Origin: an uncultured Clostridium sp.
GTDB lineage: Bacteria; Bacillota; Clostridia; TANB77; CAG-508
DNA length: 45,898 bases
Direction: 5' to 3'
NCBI GenBank assembly: GCA_900555615.1
Contig: USMB01000008.1
Location: 1-45,898 of the forward strand
The stretch's first letter is position 1, and each line of letters begins with the position of its first letter. Below the pieces are notes generated by a model. The model was not told the DNA's origin. It worked only from the letters and a program-made list of their open reading frames with translations, and did no database searches. The position numbers were made by a program, and so were the translations under genes. This document shows, one piece after another, positions 38,201 to 45,898 of this stretch.

Positions 38201-39296
38201 TAACAAAAGCATTATCACCATCATAAATTGAACTATTTTCAACTCTATCAAACTTATTATCTAATGAAATTCTATCTTCTTCATTTTCTTTACCTTTTGA
38301 AGAAACTGTATCAGAAAGATTTCCCTTATATGCAACTGTTGTATATTTATATCCATTATATTCAAATTCTATATGTGAATTATTAATTCTATCATATTTT
38401 TCTTTATCTTTTATTGAATATGGATGGTTATATAATTCCAAGGTTGTTTGTAATTTATATGAACCATCATCTCCTGTTTCTGTAGAAGCAATTTCATTTC
38501 CATCAGCATCTTTCCAATGTACTTTTATTCCTTGTAATCTTTGTTCTCCTTCATCGTATTTGCTATTTACTTCATTCCTCTTATTGTTTGCCATATCTTC
38601 CCAAACATATCCACTAATATTAACATATCCTGTTACTGTTGTTGGTTGAGATGGTGGATTATCTGGTGTTGGTGGATTTGGTGTATCTGGTGTGTCCGGT
38701 GCATCAACTGCAATCAACTCTTGAACATTGCTAGCTAATGCATCTCCCACTGGTGCTAACAAATAAATTGTAGCTTCATAATCTTTTTCTGCAGCAGCTG
38801 CTTGAGCTTCTTGCACATATATTGAACCATTAACTTGGTCATTTGCCGAATCTCCGCTAAATCCATAACTACCACCAACTAATGCAACCCATGAATTCCA
38901 ATATGTATATAATGCTTTTTGTGCTTCATTATAATTGTTGTATTTTCCATAACCTCTAGTTAGAGGTCCTCCTAATATTGCAGCCATTGTAGCATTCGCA
39001 TCATTATCTATTGAAATAGTTTGTCCACTTGCTGTAGTACCTTCTGCATGTTTACCTGTAATTTTTACATATGCTCTTACTTTAAAATCGAATTTATAAT
39101 TCATTCCGTTTATTCCACCAAAGCTTTTACCATATGCAACACAGTATAAATCATTTGCAGCAGACATATCATTTTCAGAAATTTTTAAATTATCTCCTAT
39201 ACTTAAAGTTCTTGCATTTACTTGTGTTGGTATAAATACTACAAGAGCTATTATCATAAGTATCATTGTTAACATGTATTTCTTTATATTACTCAT
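35298..39296 (-). CDS. B-type surface protein with thioester-like head and SdrD-B domains (1332 aa)
   Basis: A secreted, probably wall-linked protein. A signal peptide (cleavage near VNA/R, residue 28) precedes an N-terminal domain with LYCVAYG (Cys52), AAILGGPLTRG and NEAQKALYTYW (Gln126), the pattern of thioester adhesin domains in which Cys and Gln form a reactive bond to host targets. A Pro-rich linker (about 197-219) leads to an SdrD-B domain (ISGYVWEDM, about 223), a region with NLGLVRREQPDAAL, and a second SdrD-B domain (MTGIVYEDQ, about 800). ITPPTG (about 1293) is followed by a membrane helix and the tail KKVFRLR. It is homologous to the B half of both giant proteins but lacks the SpaA array. 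The start has AAGGAGGT 7 nt upstream, lying inside the end of the A-type gene, so the two are translationally coupled. The thioester call is from motifs only. Confidence 0.85.
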   Translation of the reverse strand: MSNIKKYMLTMILMIIALVVFIPTQVNARTLSIGDNLKISENDMSAANDLYCVAYGKSFGGINGMNYKFDFKVRAYVKITGKHAEGTTASGQTISIDNDANATMAAILGGPLTRGYGKYNNYNEAQKALYTYWNSWVALVGGSYGFSGDSANDQVNGSIYVQEAQAAAAEKDYEATIYLLAPVGDALASNVQELIAVDAPDTPDTPNPPTPDNPPSQPTTVTGYVNISGYVWEDMANNKRNEVNSKYDEGEQRLQGIKVHWKDADGNEIASTETGDDGSYKLQTTLELYNHPYSIKDKEKYDRINNSHIEFEYNGYKYTTVAYKGNLSDTVSSKGKENEEDRISLDNKFDRVENSSIYDGDNAFVTGLPKTTITDANYSSEFAVSASTGNIVRRLLNIAETNSWTNKRTFCTEHCTAAPHTHLIATKEIDRKVNAKPIEKTRILTDSTGKPIINSETGEPVTEKYTEYEDAVLYVKIYCFGDSTTADFSGDTTYFNLGSYSIKAPKGNEFNSYDGVHYYSADEIDGPTTRDCKKGEEKIYEWNIQNMNLGLVRREQPDAALTSDIEKVRVIMKNQEYTYIYGNRGIQNNEELFDYKVKFENKYIEQKYSRPVNPADIAYVNYNKSDELKVYVTYNIIVKNQSDTLPMTINKIVNYFDSNYTIYTGDRSVTATGWTEAGGNNNGYKIAYYNTPINLQPGTKSDIIRIEFEISQSAIKGLLNNDATLNNVSEIFSFTTQYGENTICAERETALTKGKVGQQYAGLDKDSTPGTAIPGNKDTYEDDTDKAPSFLLMKDPNYKTMTGIVYEDQQTKESADASERLGNGIKDGNEKGVEGVKVELLNADGTPAYLYYKTAQGTADRKLAVTYSDAEGNYSFGSAEESGIVVDNYIVKYTYGNADGLKTTIDGGNTVINARNYKSTIITESNVKEVMQGNNSDKWHLYMDENTDASIAVDDVNQRLAIPSLKYSNYNDSVNMSAYSKPFKVQVEYTQEQQANVSENGGDFAHDWSVFDFGIIERPRENIVINKNISRIKVTLANGQILIDGDPRTEKLNYVKAPGLTQKTDANGREVAQYSPTDRLLSIEIDQELIQGATLEVWYAITATNYSEIDYDYEQGTGYYFYGDNSGLDVIKQSVEKVADYMSSKMVCNVGDDSPNMENIDNKEWTVYNADSLKDEGLISAKDSTNTEDTDKTYETLKTNGLQVFTTETFKDLEPNGGTKTSTIYASRQLANQEENHLYENHVEILQINGKIARTIKEVDNNSAQVSKEYQPGNYIPTLSSEHQQDDDRVRIVITPPTGTTTYFTTYLIAGLIGLFMVAEIIYFTKKVFRLR

Positions 39297-39301
39297 TAGG
39301 A

Positions 39302-42300
39302 TTACCTCCTTCCCTTTTTATAATTAATAATATTTGTATTTTTAATTTTTATTATCTTATTTTTTATCATTAATCTTATTGCTAAAATAATTAATGCTGT
39401 ATTTATCATTACTAATATTATATATGTTGCTATTGTTCCACCTGTTGATACTGCTATAATAACATCTGCTGCTCCCATATCATTTTCAGAAGCTACATTG
39501 TTATTTGGAGTTGAGTTTACGTCTGCAATACCATATTCATTATATGCATCATAAATTTCAGCTCTGTTGTTTACAACACCTGTATTTTCATTTGTCATAG
39601 TTTTTGTTAAAACTAATTTTACTTCTTTGCTTTCTCCTGGATTAATAGCTTCATTTGCTAATTTTTTAGTATATAAGTTTCCACCAGATATATACCAATC
39701 TGGGTTTAACTCAGAACTAAATGTTAATCCATTTGATAAATAATCAACTATATTCTTAGCAAATCCTACAACTTCGCCATTATTTTTAACTCTAATTGTA
39801 TATTCAAGAACAACTACGGCTCCATTCATTTCTTTTGATTTTATTTCTGGCTTAGCTAATGTTGCATCATTATACTCATAAGTTTTTGTTCCACTATTAC
39901 TTTGAATTGATATTTTTGAAATATATTTGTCTAATTGTAAATCAAATATTAATTTTTCTTTTAATCCTATATTAATATTTGCAATACTATCTTCCAAATT
40001 TATTGTATCTGTTACTGCATATAATTTATCTTGTCCATTTATAGATATTGTTTTTGATACAACTTTAGAGTTTCTACTATCATCAATACCATCTTTCTTG
40101 TAATATGTTGGTTCATATTCATTTGTATCATATCCAAATAATATAATATACTTACCATTTGGTATTTTTGTAAATGTATATTCTCCTTTATCATTAGTTT
40201 TGGTTTCAACAACCATTCCATTACTATCTTTTAAATAGTCATTTGTATCTACATTATAAATTCTTACTGTAATTCCTTCTAATGAACTTTCATCAATATC
40301 TTTGGCTCCATTCATATTTTTGTCTAACCATGCCTTACCATTGATTACATTCTTAATATTTTCAGCAGTTACTTTTAATATATGTGTTACTTCTTCAGAT
40401 GTTGCTTTAGTCATTTGATATACTTTTGCTTCTGCTTTATTTGTTATTGTTTTTGCATCAATATCTTCTGTTATATTTTTTACTGTTGTAATAATTGTCA
40501 TTGTAGCTTTATTTCCAGCATCTACATCTACTTTATATGAAAGTTTATTTGAAATTTTTGAAATATATGTATCTGTTTTTGCAATTTCTGATGTTTGCAT
40601 TACAATTTCATTATTTACATATACTGTTTGTATCTCTAAGTTTTCTGGTATATTATCTACAACTTCAATATTTTCTTTAATGTTTCCTGTATTTTCTACA
40701 ACTATATTATATTCTACAGTATCTCCCTCTCTTATATAAGCTTTATTTTGAGGGCTTGTTAGAGATATTTTTGCATCAATTTTTTGTAATGTATCTACAC
40801 ATTTATTTGATCTATAGCTATTTCCATTAGAATCTGTTACAACAGCCATAGCCGTAACTTCTTCTGTATTTTCAATTGTATTTCCTTCTATTTTTAATAT
40901 TGCACTTTCTTTTGATGCTATTTTACTTATGCTAATTTTTTCTGGGATTGAATCTCCAGTTAAGTACAAATCGTTTTCGTCTGATATATGTGTAATTTTA
41001 AAGTTTGTACTTATTAATTGCATTTGTAAGTTTGATACTTCTTTATCTGTTATATTTTCTACTACAACTAAGTATTCCATTGTACCACCAGAAACTGTAG
41101 CATTATTCTCTTCTACTAATTTCTTTATTGTTACTCTCAAATTTGAAGCAACTATTTTGTTTGTTAATTCTTCACTTTGAACACTTGTACCATCTACTGT
41201 TGCAATTGTTTTATTTGTTATTGTTTTATCAGAAGTTATATCTGATTTTGATCTAACCTCATATGTTTGAGTATACGTATCACCTGCTGCAAGTACATCA
41301 ATTGTTGTTGATACTTCTTTTATATCTGTTCTTTCATTATAATATGTTTTTCCTGAATGTTGATAATTTTCTACTGGTTCTACAAAAACAGTTCCTTCTG
41401 GTACAATTGATTTTAATTGAATATTTTTAATTTCTTGTGCACCATTATTTTTTACTGTCATTGTATATTTAATAACTTCTCCTGCTTTTATTGAATCTCC
41501 ATTGTTTAATTTATCATTTCCAACTTGAGCTGATATTCCTGTTTCAATTTTTATTTCAGTTGGTGTTGCAAATCCAATTTTTACAGAATCGATTTCAGCA
41601 TTTAATTCACTATCTGTATCATAAACTACTTTATATTCTGCATATCCTATTGCATCTTTTACCAATGTATCTGGTAATTTTATACTATATGATGCTGTAT
41701 AATTACTTTGTGCATTTAATGTATCTACAATAATTAAGAATGATTTTGCATTAGCTAATTCCGTAGCTGTCCATCCATTTGAAGCTTTATCTAAATTAGC
41801 TGTTGCTTTTGCATTTTCACTATAATAAACTTTGCTATTTGTTGTTATGCCTTGCAATGTTGTTTTTAATTCTGCTGTTGGTAATTTTCCTAATATTTTA
41901 ACATTTTTAGCATTTACACCTGTATTATTTATTAAAGAAATATCAAATTTTATTTCTTTTCCAGCATCTTCATTTTTTATTTGTACTAATTGTGAATCTT
42001 CACTAATTCCTTTAATTCCTGTAATATTATATGTTGTAGAATCATGTCTTACCACTAATCCACCTGGTGAAGATATTTCAACTTCTTTTTCTACAATTCC
42101 TACATCTATTGTACCACCATAATATTCTGTTGCGTTTTCATTTGTATATGTCATAACAAATTTATCTTTTTTGCTTGGTGCTAATTCTGATAATTTAATA
42201 TCTAAATTTAATTGTAAATATGCTTGAGTTGCAGCTGTTTCTGGATAACTTACTTGTTCTCCATTTAATTTAATTGTAATAATTTTATTTGTTTTGTCAT

Positions 42301-44095
42301 AACTTGTATTTACATCAAATTCTTCTGCATATAATGTACTTGTCTTTCCATTTATCTTAACATCTTCTACAGATGATGGTAATTGAATTCTGATAACTGG
42401 ATTTTTAAATAAATCATATTTTACATCTGATGTAATTAATTTTACACCAATAATTACATTTGTATTTGTAGTCATTGTTGATAATGCATCTTTATTTACA
42501 GTAAATTCTGCTCTTGAAACTGTTCCATTAATTTTTAGAGTAGATTCACTTGAGTTTTCAACGATTGTTTGAGCTGTTGTATTTGTAGCTTTTACTGTAT
42601 TTTTTGTTTTTAACTCTTTAATTGCTTCTAATTGTGCACTTGTAAATGAGGTTTCCATTATTGCTTTTGTATGTTTAAACTCTATTACTCCTGCTTTTTG
42701 TGGTTTGCTTGTTGTTATTGTTAAACCACTTCTTATAACATTATATTCAACAACTATATTTCCATCTTTATCTGTTTCTGAATCTTTATTAATTACTTTT
42801 GAAATTTCACCATTTTTTAATGTAATACTTCCATCTTGTCCAAAAATTTCTAACATTTTTGCTTTATTAATTTCTGTTTTTACATATTTTGTGTTAACAG
42901 CTATTTCTCCACTTGTAGTTACTAATGTATCTGGACCTTCTGTTATTTCTATTTTTTCTGGGATTTTTGAATTTGTTATTCTTAATCCTGTTACAGAATT
43001 ATATTCAGTTTCATTATTAGAATTTAATTGACCTTTAAATAATTCTGCTGATGTCATGTTTGATGAAGTAGTTATCAATCCATTTGGTTCTTGATTTTCA
43101 ATCCCTTTCATATATTTTGCAGTATATTTTGTTCCAGAATTATGTATTGTAATTTCTGAATTTGTTGTAATTTCTACTTTATTAGCATCTACATCTGATG
43201 CATATATAAATGTTACTACTAATTCATCATATGAATTTTTAGTCCATTTTATTGTGCTATCTGTATTTTTTAATGTAATTGTTACATTACCATCTTTGTT
43301 TTCCCAATCTTTATCTGTAAATTCTGTTCCACCATTTGTTGCCATTGTTCCTAAAGATAATACTTCAATTGATTCTGGCAATTTTTCACTCAATTTTGGT
43401 GCAACAACATTTATTGTTGTTTGTTTTATTGGATATTGGTTATCTGTTAGTCTTGATTTTATTGCTAATTGAACAACTCTTTTATCTTTCCCATCAATTG
43501 AAAATATCTTATTTGTAATAATTTCTGTTTTTAATTCTGCTGAAGCACTAGAATCTGCTTGTAAATTTAAATTAACAGCTTTTACTGAATCTATACTTAA
43601 TCCTTTATAAGATGTTTCCATATATTTACCTGTTAATTTTAAATCAGATGCTTTCATTAGCATATCTGCATCCATAGAATCTGCAATAACTGGTTCTACA
43701 TCTAATTCTATTACTGCTGAATCTCCAGCATTAATTTGTCTTAATTTTACCTTATTTCCTTGTATGCTTTCTACCCAATTAGATATAATATTATTTTTCA
43801 AATTAAAATTGCTATTTTGTAATTCTAATTCTCCATTAAAATATCCATCATTTTTTACTACAATTTCAGCATACAATTTTAAATTTTCTGCTTTAATACT
43901 TGTTGACAATTTTTCTGTTTTGTTACCATTAGAATCTTTAAAATATGCAGAAAATTCAATGTTCTTATTATTAGTTGCATTATTATTTTCTACTGCATAA
44001 CTAACTAAATTTGATCCTAGCACAAAAAAGTCTGTTGAAATTATCATTAGTATCATTAAAATTACTAATATCTTTTTTAGCGCTCTTTTCTCCAT
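39302..44095 (-). CDS. A-type modular surface protein (about 1597 aa)
   Basis: A secreted protein with a signal peptide (VILMILMIISTDFFVLG...), a long region of beta-rich repeats including several DUF11-like segments (for example SAQVGNDKLNNGDSIKAGEV), and an SdrD-B domain (NGKAWLDKNMNGAKDI, about 1248). Next come a conserved pre-anchor segment (YISKISIQSNSGTKTYEY), VSTG (about 1551), a membrane helix (about 1555-1577) and a basic tail ending YKKGRR. The same order makes up the N-terminal half of both giants. The start is the ATG at 44093-44095, with GGAGGAG 6 nt upstream; the ATG at 44108-44110 overlaps that site and is unlikely. It lies 25 bp after the VanW-type gene and 5 bp before the B-type gene. 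The last codons GGA AGG AGG TAA carry the B ribosome site. The role is adhesin-like by inference; no enzymatic motif is seen. Confidence 0.85.
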   Translation of the reverse strand: MEKRALKKILVILMILMIISTDFFVLGSNLVSYAVENNNATNNKNIEFSAYFKDSNGNKTEKLSTSIKAENLKLYAEIVVKNDGYFNGELELQNSNFNLKNNIISNWVESIQGNKVKLRQINAGDSAVIELDVEPVIADSMDADMLMKASDLKLTGKYMETSYKGLSIDSVKAVNLNLQADSSASAELKTEIITNKIFSIDGKDKRVVQLAIKSRLTDNQYPIKQTTINVVAPKLSEKLPESIEVLSLGTMATNGGTEFTDKDWENKDGNVTITLKNTDSTIKWTKNSYDELVVTFIYASDVDANKVEITTNSEITIHNSGTKYTAKYMKGIENQEPNGLITTSSNMTSAELFKGQLNSNNETEYNSVTGLRITNSKIPEKIEITEGPDTLVTTSGEIAVNTKYVKTEINKAKMLEIFGQDGSITLKNGEISKVINKDSETDKDGNIVVEYNVIRSGLTITTSKPQKAGVIEFKHTKAIMETSFTSAQLEAIKELKTKNTVKATNTTAQTIVENSSESTLKINGTVSRAEFTVNKDALSTMTTNTNVIIGVKLITSDVKYDLFKNPVIRIQLPSSVEDVKINGKTSTLYAEEFDVNTSYDKTNKIITIKLNGEQVSYPETAATQAYLQLNLDIKLSELAPSKKDKFVMTYTNENATEYYGGTIDVGIVEKEVEISSPGGLVVRHDSTTYNITGIKGISEDSQLVQIKNEDAGKEIKFDISLINNTGVNAKNVKILGKLPTAELKTTLQGITTNSKVYYSENAKATANLDKASNGWTATELANAKSFLIIVDTLNAQSNYTASYSIKLPDTLVKDAIGYAEYKVVYDTDSELNAEIDSVKIGFATPTEIKIETGISAQVGNDKLNNGDSIKAGEVIKYTMTVKNNGAQEIKNIQLKSIVPEGTVFVEPVENYQHSGKTYYNERTDIKEVSTTIDVLAAGDTYTQTYEVRSKSDITSDKTITNKTIATVDGTSVQSEELTNKIVASNLRVTIKKLVEENNATVSGGTMEYLVVVENITDKEVSNLQMQLISTNFKITHISDENDLYLTGDSIPEKISISKIASKESAILKIEGNTIENTEEVTAMAVVTDSNGNSYRSNKCVDTLQKIDAKISLTSPQNKAYIREGDTVEYNIVVENTGNIKENIEVVDNIPENLEIQTVYVNNEIVMQTSEIAKTDTYISKISNKLSYKVDVDAGNKATMTIITTVKNITEDIDAKTITNKAEAKVYQMTKATSEEVTHILKVTAENIKNVINGKAWLDKNMNGAKDIDESSLEGITVRIYNVDTNDYLKDSNGMVVETKTNDKGEYTFTKIPNGKYIILFGYDTNEYEPTYYKKDGIDDSRNSKVVSKTISINGQDKLYAVTDTINLEDSIANINIGLKEKLIFDLQLDKYISKISIQSNSGTKTYEYNDATLAKPEIKSKEMNGAVVVLEYTIRVKNNGEVVGFAKNIVDYLSNGLTFSSELNPDWYISGGNLYTKKLANEAINPGESKEVKLVLTKTMTNENTGVVNNRAEIYDAYNEYGIADVNSTPNNNVASENDMGAADVIIAVSTGGTIATYIILVMINTALIILAIRLMIKNKIIKIKNTNIINYKKGRR
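39304..39311 (-). promoter_or_regulatory. Ribosome binding site of the B-type gene within the A-type gene end
   Basis: AAGGAGGT on the minus strand is a full match to the anti-Shine-Dalgarno sequence. It overlaps the final Arg-Arg-stop codons of the A-type gene and lies 7 nt before the B ATG. It fixes the B start and implies coupled translation. Confidence 0.9.
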
Positions 44096-44120
44096 TTTTT
44101 TCTCCTCCATCTTTTATATT

Positions 44121-45836
44121 TTATTCTCCTGTTCCAACATGCACTATTCTTTGCATTGCATTATAAGTATCTTTAGATAATAATGTTGTTGAAATTACTT
44201 GACCATTTAATTTTGTTACTTTATATGCTTCTACTTTTCTTCCTGTACTTCCTGCTTGAACTACTTTTTGTTGACCAACTGGCAAACTTGGATCTTGCAC
44301 ATATTGTGTTGTAGGATTGATTGTTGCAATCTTTTTTGTCTCAATTGAAATATCATATTCTACTTCTTCTTTTACACCCCAAACCTGAATTGTAGCAACT
44401 CCACCTTCAACAGTGGCTGTAAGTCGTATTGGATATTTTCGTGTATTTACAAACTTAAAGTCTTGTGACCCCCATACAACTGTTGCATCTTTTCCTGCTG
44501 GTAAATATGATGTAACAAATTGATGATTTCTTCTTGTTGTTACTTTTAAGTTTGCAAAAACTACTGCATCATATAATGTAGATGATATTTGGCAAATTCC
44601 TCCGCCTAAACCATCAACTACTTTTCCATTTGAAAATGTTGCTGCTGACTTATATCCCGCAGCTATTGTTCTTTCTCCAACAACCTTATTATATGAAAAC
44701 TCTTCATTTGGAAGTAATACTGTTCCATTTATCTTATTTGAAGCTAATATTAAATTTGTTGTTCTATTTGTATTACTTGCTTGATAATTTGTTTTACATT
44801 CTCCTAGTAAATCTGGAAAAGCTTCTGTTCCTATATCTTTTGTTGTTTTCGTTGGTTGTGTAATAATCAAGTCTATTTGATATTCTTCTTTTGGTTCTTG
44901 TATCATAGATTTTGCAGCATTTACGTCAAAATCTATTCCTTTTTCTTCTGGATATATTGTAAATGGATCATTTGTATAATATGCATCTTTTACCTGTTTG
45001 TATACTTCATCATGAATTTTATCAATGTCTATTTCTTCTGGTTTAGCATCTAGCACAGGTATATTTATTTTCTGTTCATCTTCTGTATTTGTGTCAATTA
45101 CTCCATATATGTCTTTAATTAACTGTTTTTCATCAACCTTTTTTCCTTCTTTTCCTGAAGTTATTATTAATTTGTCATCTTCTATATAATAGCTTGACTG
45201 AACAATTGCACCTTCTATACTATTGTCAATATTTTGAGATATTTGGTCTAACATATCTTGGTCTATTGATGCTTCTAACTTCACATCTGCCCCATTTATC
45301 ATTGTATTTATAATTGTAAAATTATCTGCAAATAAATTTCCACTTCTTCCTATATCGTAAGCATCTTGAATTGCATTATCTATTTGATATTCAACTTCCA
45401 ATGCCTCATATGTAATTGATGTCTCAAATTCACCATACTCTAAATATATTTGTTTATCAGCCTTGCTTGTATATACTTTTTCTAATTTATCTTTTGCCTC
45501 TTCTATTGTGAGGTTTGATACATCTATAGGACCAATTGCTACTCCTTTTACAATTTTTGTACTATTAGAATTTATAATCGCAAAAATCGTAGAAGATATA
45601 CCAAGAAGTACAATTACAATTGATACTATAAAAATAATAATACCAACTTTACTCTTTTTATCTGTTTGTTGAATATTTTCTTCTTCACCTTTTCCAGTAT
45701 CTGTATCTTCTTTAATTTCTATATCTTCCTCTATAGTTGAATTTTTTTCTTTATTTTCTTCTTTAACCTCTTCTTTATCTAACAGCGCTACACCACTATT
45801 TTTTGGTTCATTTGGATTGTTTTTTTCTTCTACCAT
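44121..45836 (-). CDS. VanW-domain protein with peptidoglycan-binding-like and G5-like regions (571 aa)
   Basis: A membrane-anchored extracellular protein with an acidic cytoplasmic N-terminus (1-62), a membrane helix (about 64-88) and a region resembling PG_binding_4 (about 95-320, beginning IDVSNLTIEEAKDKL). A VanW domain follows (about 350-490; NRTTNLILASNKINGTVLLP, EEFSYNKVVGERT, GLGGGICQISSTLYDAV, RRNHQFVTSYLPAGKDATV). The C-terminus is G5-like (PSLPVGQQKVVQAGSTGRK, ending VHVGTG). VanW-family proteins occur with cell-envelope genes; their biochemical role is poorly defined, although the name comes from vancomycin gene clusters. I chose the ATG at 45834-45836 because AGGAG lies just upstream; the in-frame ATG at 45885-45887 has no good ribosome site. 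It is first in an apparent operon with the A- and B-type surface genes, which suggests a wall-associated helper role. The promoter is probably outside the window. Confidence 0.9.
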   Translation of the reverse strand: MVEEKNNPNEPKNSGVALLDKEEVKEENKEKNSTIEEDIEIKEDTDTGKGEEENIQQTDKKSKVGIIIFIVSIVIVLLGISSTIFAIINSNSTKIVKGVAIGPIDVSNLTIEEAKDKLEKVYTSKADKQIYLEYGEFETSITYEALEVEYQIDNAIQDAYDIGRSGNLFADNFTIINTMINGADVKLEASIDQDMLDQISQNIDNSIEGAIVQSSYYIEDDKLIITSGKEGKKVDEKQLIKDIYGVIDTNTEDEQKINIPVLDAKPEEIDIDKIHDEVYKQVKDAYYTNDPFTIYPEEKGIDFDVNAAKSMIQEPKEEYQIDLIITQPTKTTKDIGTEAFPDLLGECKTNYQASNTNRTTNLILASNKINGTVLLPNEEFSYNKVVGERTIAAGYKSAATFSNGKVVDGLGGGICQISSTLYDAVVFANLKVTTRRNHQFVTSYLPAGKDATVVWGSQDFKFVNTRKYPIRLTATVEGGVATIQVWGVKEEVEYDISIETKKIATINPTTQYVQDPSLPVGQQKVVQAGSTGRKVEAYKVTKLNGQVISTTLLSKDTYNAMQRIVHVGTGE

Positions 45837-45898
45837 ATTTTTTCTCCTATCTCTATAAATGAATATATTATCTCTTAATATCTCCATTTATCTTAATT

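Noticed and set aside
40039..40221. Minus-strand 60-aa ORF
   Set aside because: It lies fully inside the A-type gene in another frame and has no ribosome site.

Overview
The window is a very AT-rich (roughly 30% G+C by eye) stretch of a Gram-positive, Clostridia-like chromosome. Evidence for this is strong AAGGAGG-type ribosome binding sites, sigma-A promoters, a YkpA-type ABC-F ATPase, a VanW/G5 protein, a CapA-type protein, and very large SpaA/SdrD-B surface proteins with Gram-positive style C-terminal anchors. An uncultured gut clostridial lineage is the best guess, but no marker gene fixes the genus. All protein genes lie on the minus strand; only the tRNA is on the plus strand.

Layout. 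(1) 1-1085: an ABC-F ATPase cut by the window edge, diverging from a tRNA-Lys(CTT) with a consensus promoter and its own terminator. (2) 1096-2113: a compact two-gene unit (57-aa basic protein followed by a GNAT acetyltransferase) that looks like a toxin-antitoxin pair. (3) 2114-2381: non-coding, with hairpins and a promoter that may drive a short RNA. (4) 2382-19562: surface protein 1, about 5726 aa. (5) 19563-19853: its regulatory region and the terminator of the next gene. (6) 19854-33704: surface protein 2, about 4616 aa. (7) 33705-33967: a second regulatory region with the same architecture as the first. (8) 33968-35200: a CapA-type membrane-anchored metallophosphatase-like protein. (9) 35298-45836: an operon of VanW/G5 protein, then an A-type and a B-type surface protein.

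The main point is how the surface proteins relate to each other. In the operon at the right end, the A-type protein (signal peptide, repeated adhesin-like domains, one SdrD-B domain, STG motif, membrane helix) and the B-type protein (signal peptide, thioester-like head, two SdrD-B domains, TPPTG motif, membrane helix) are separate genes 5 bp apart, with the B ribosome binding site inside the last codons of A. In both giant genes the same A and B modules are fused in frame. This leaves the A membrane helix, a short lysine-rich loop and the B signal peptide as an internal two-helix hairpin. The giants also gained arrays of about 200-aa SpaA-like units inside the B half (10 plus one divergent in protein 1, eight in protein 2). 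Their A-half stalks differ: seven Big_2-type Ig domains in protein 1, an Asp-Pro repeat in protein 2. Protein 1 keeps TPPTG but has lost the C-terminal membrane helix.

Together the region reads as a cell-surface island of duplicated, modular, probably isopeptide- and thioester-stabilised adhesins with wall-associated helpers (VanW/G5, CapA). The two giant genes share a promoter layout with the same spacing, which suggests co-regulation. Functions are inferred from domain resemblance; no sortase gene, CRISPR array or insertion sequence is visible in the window.
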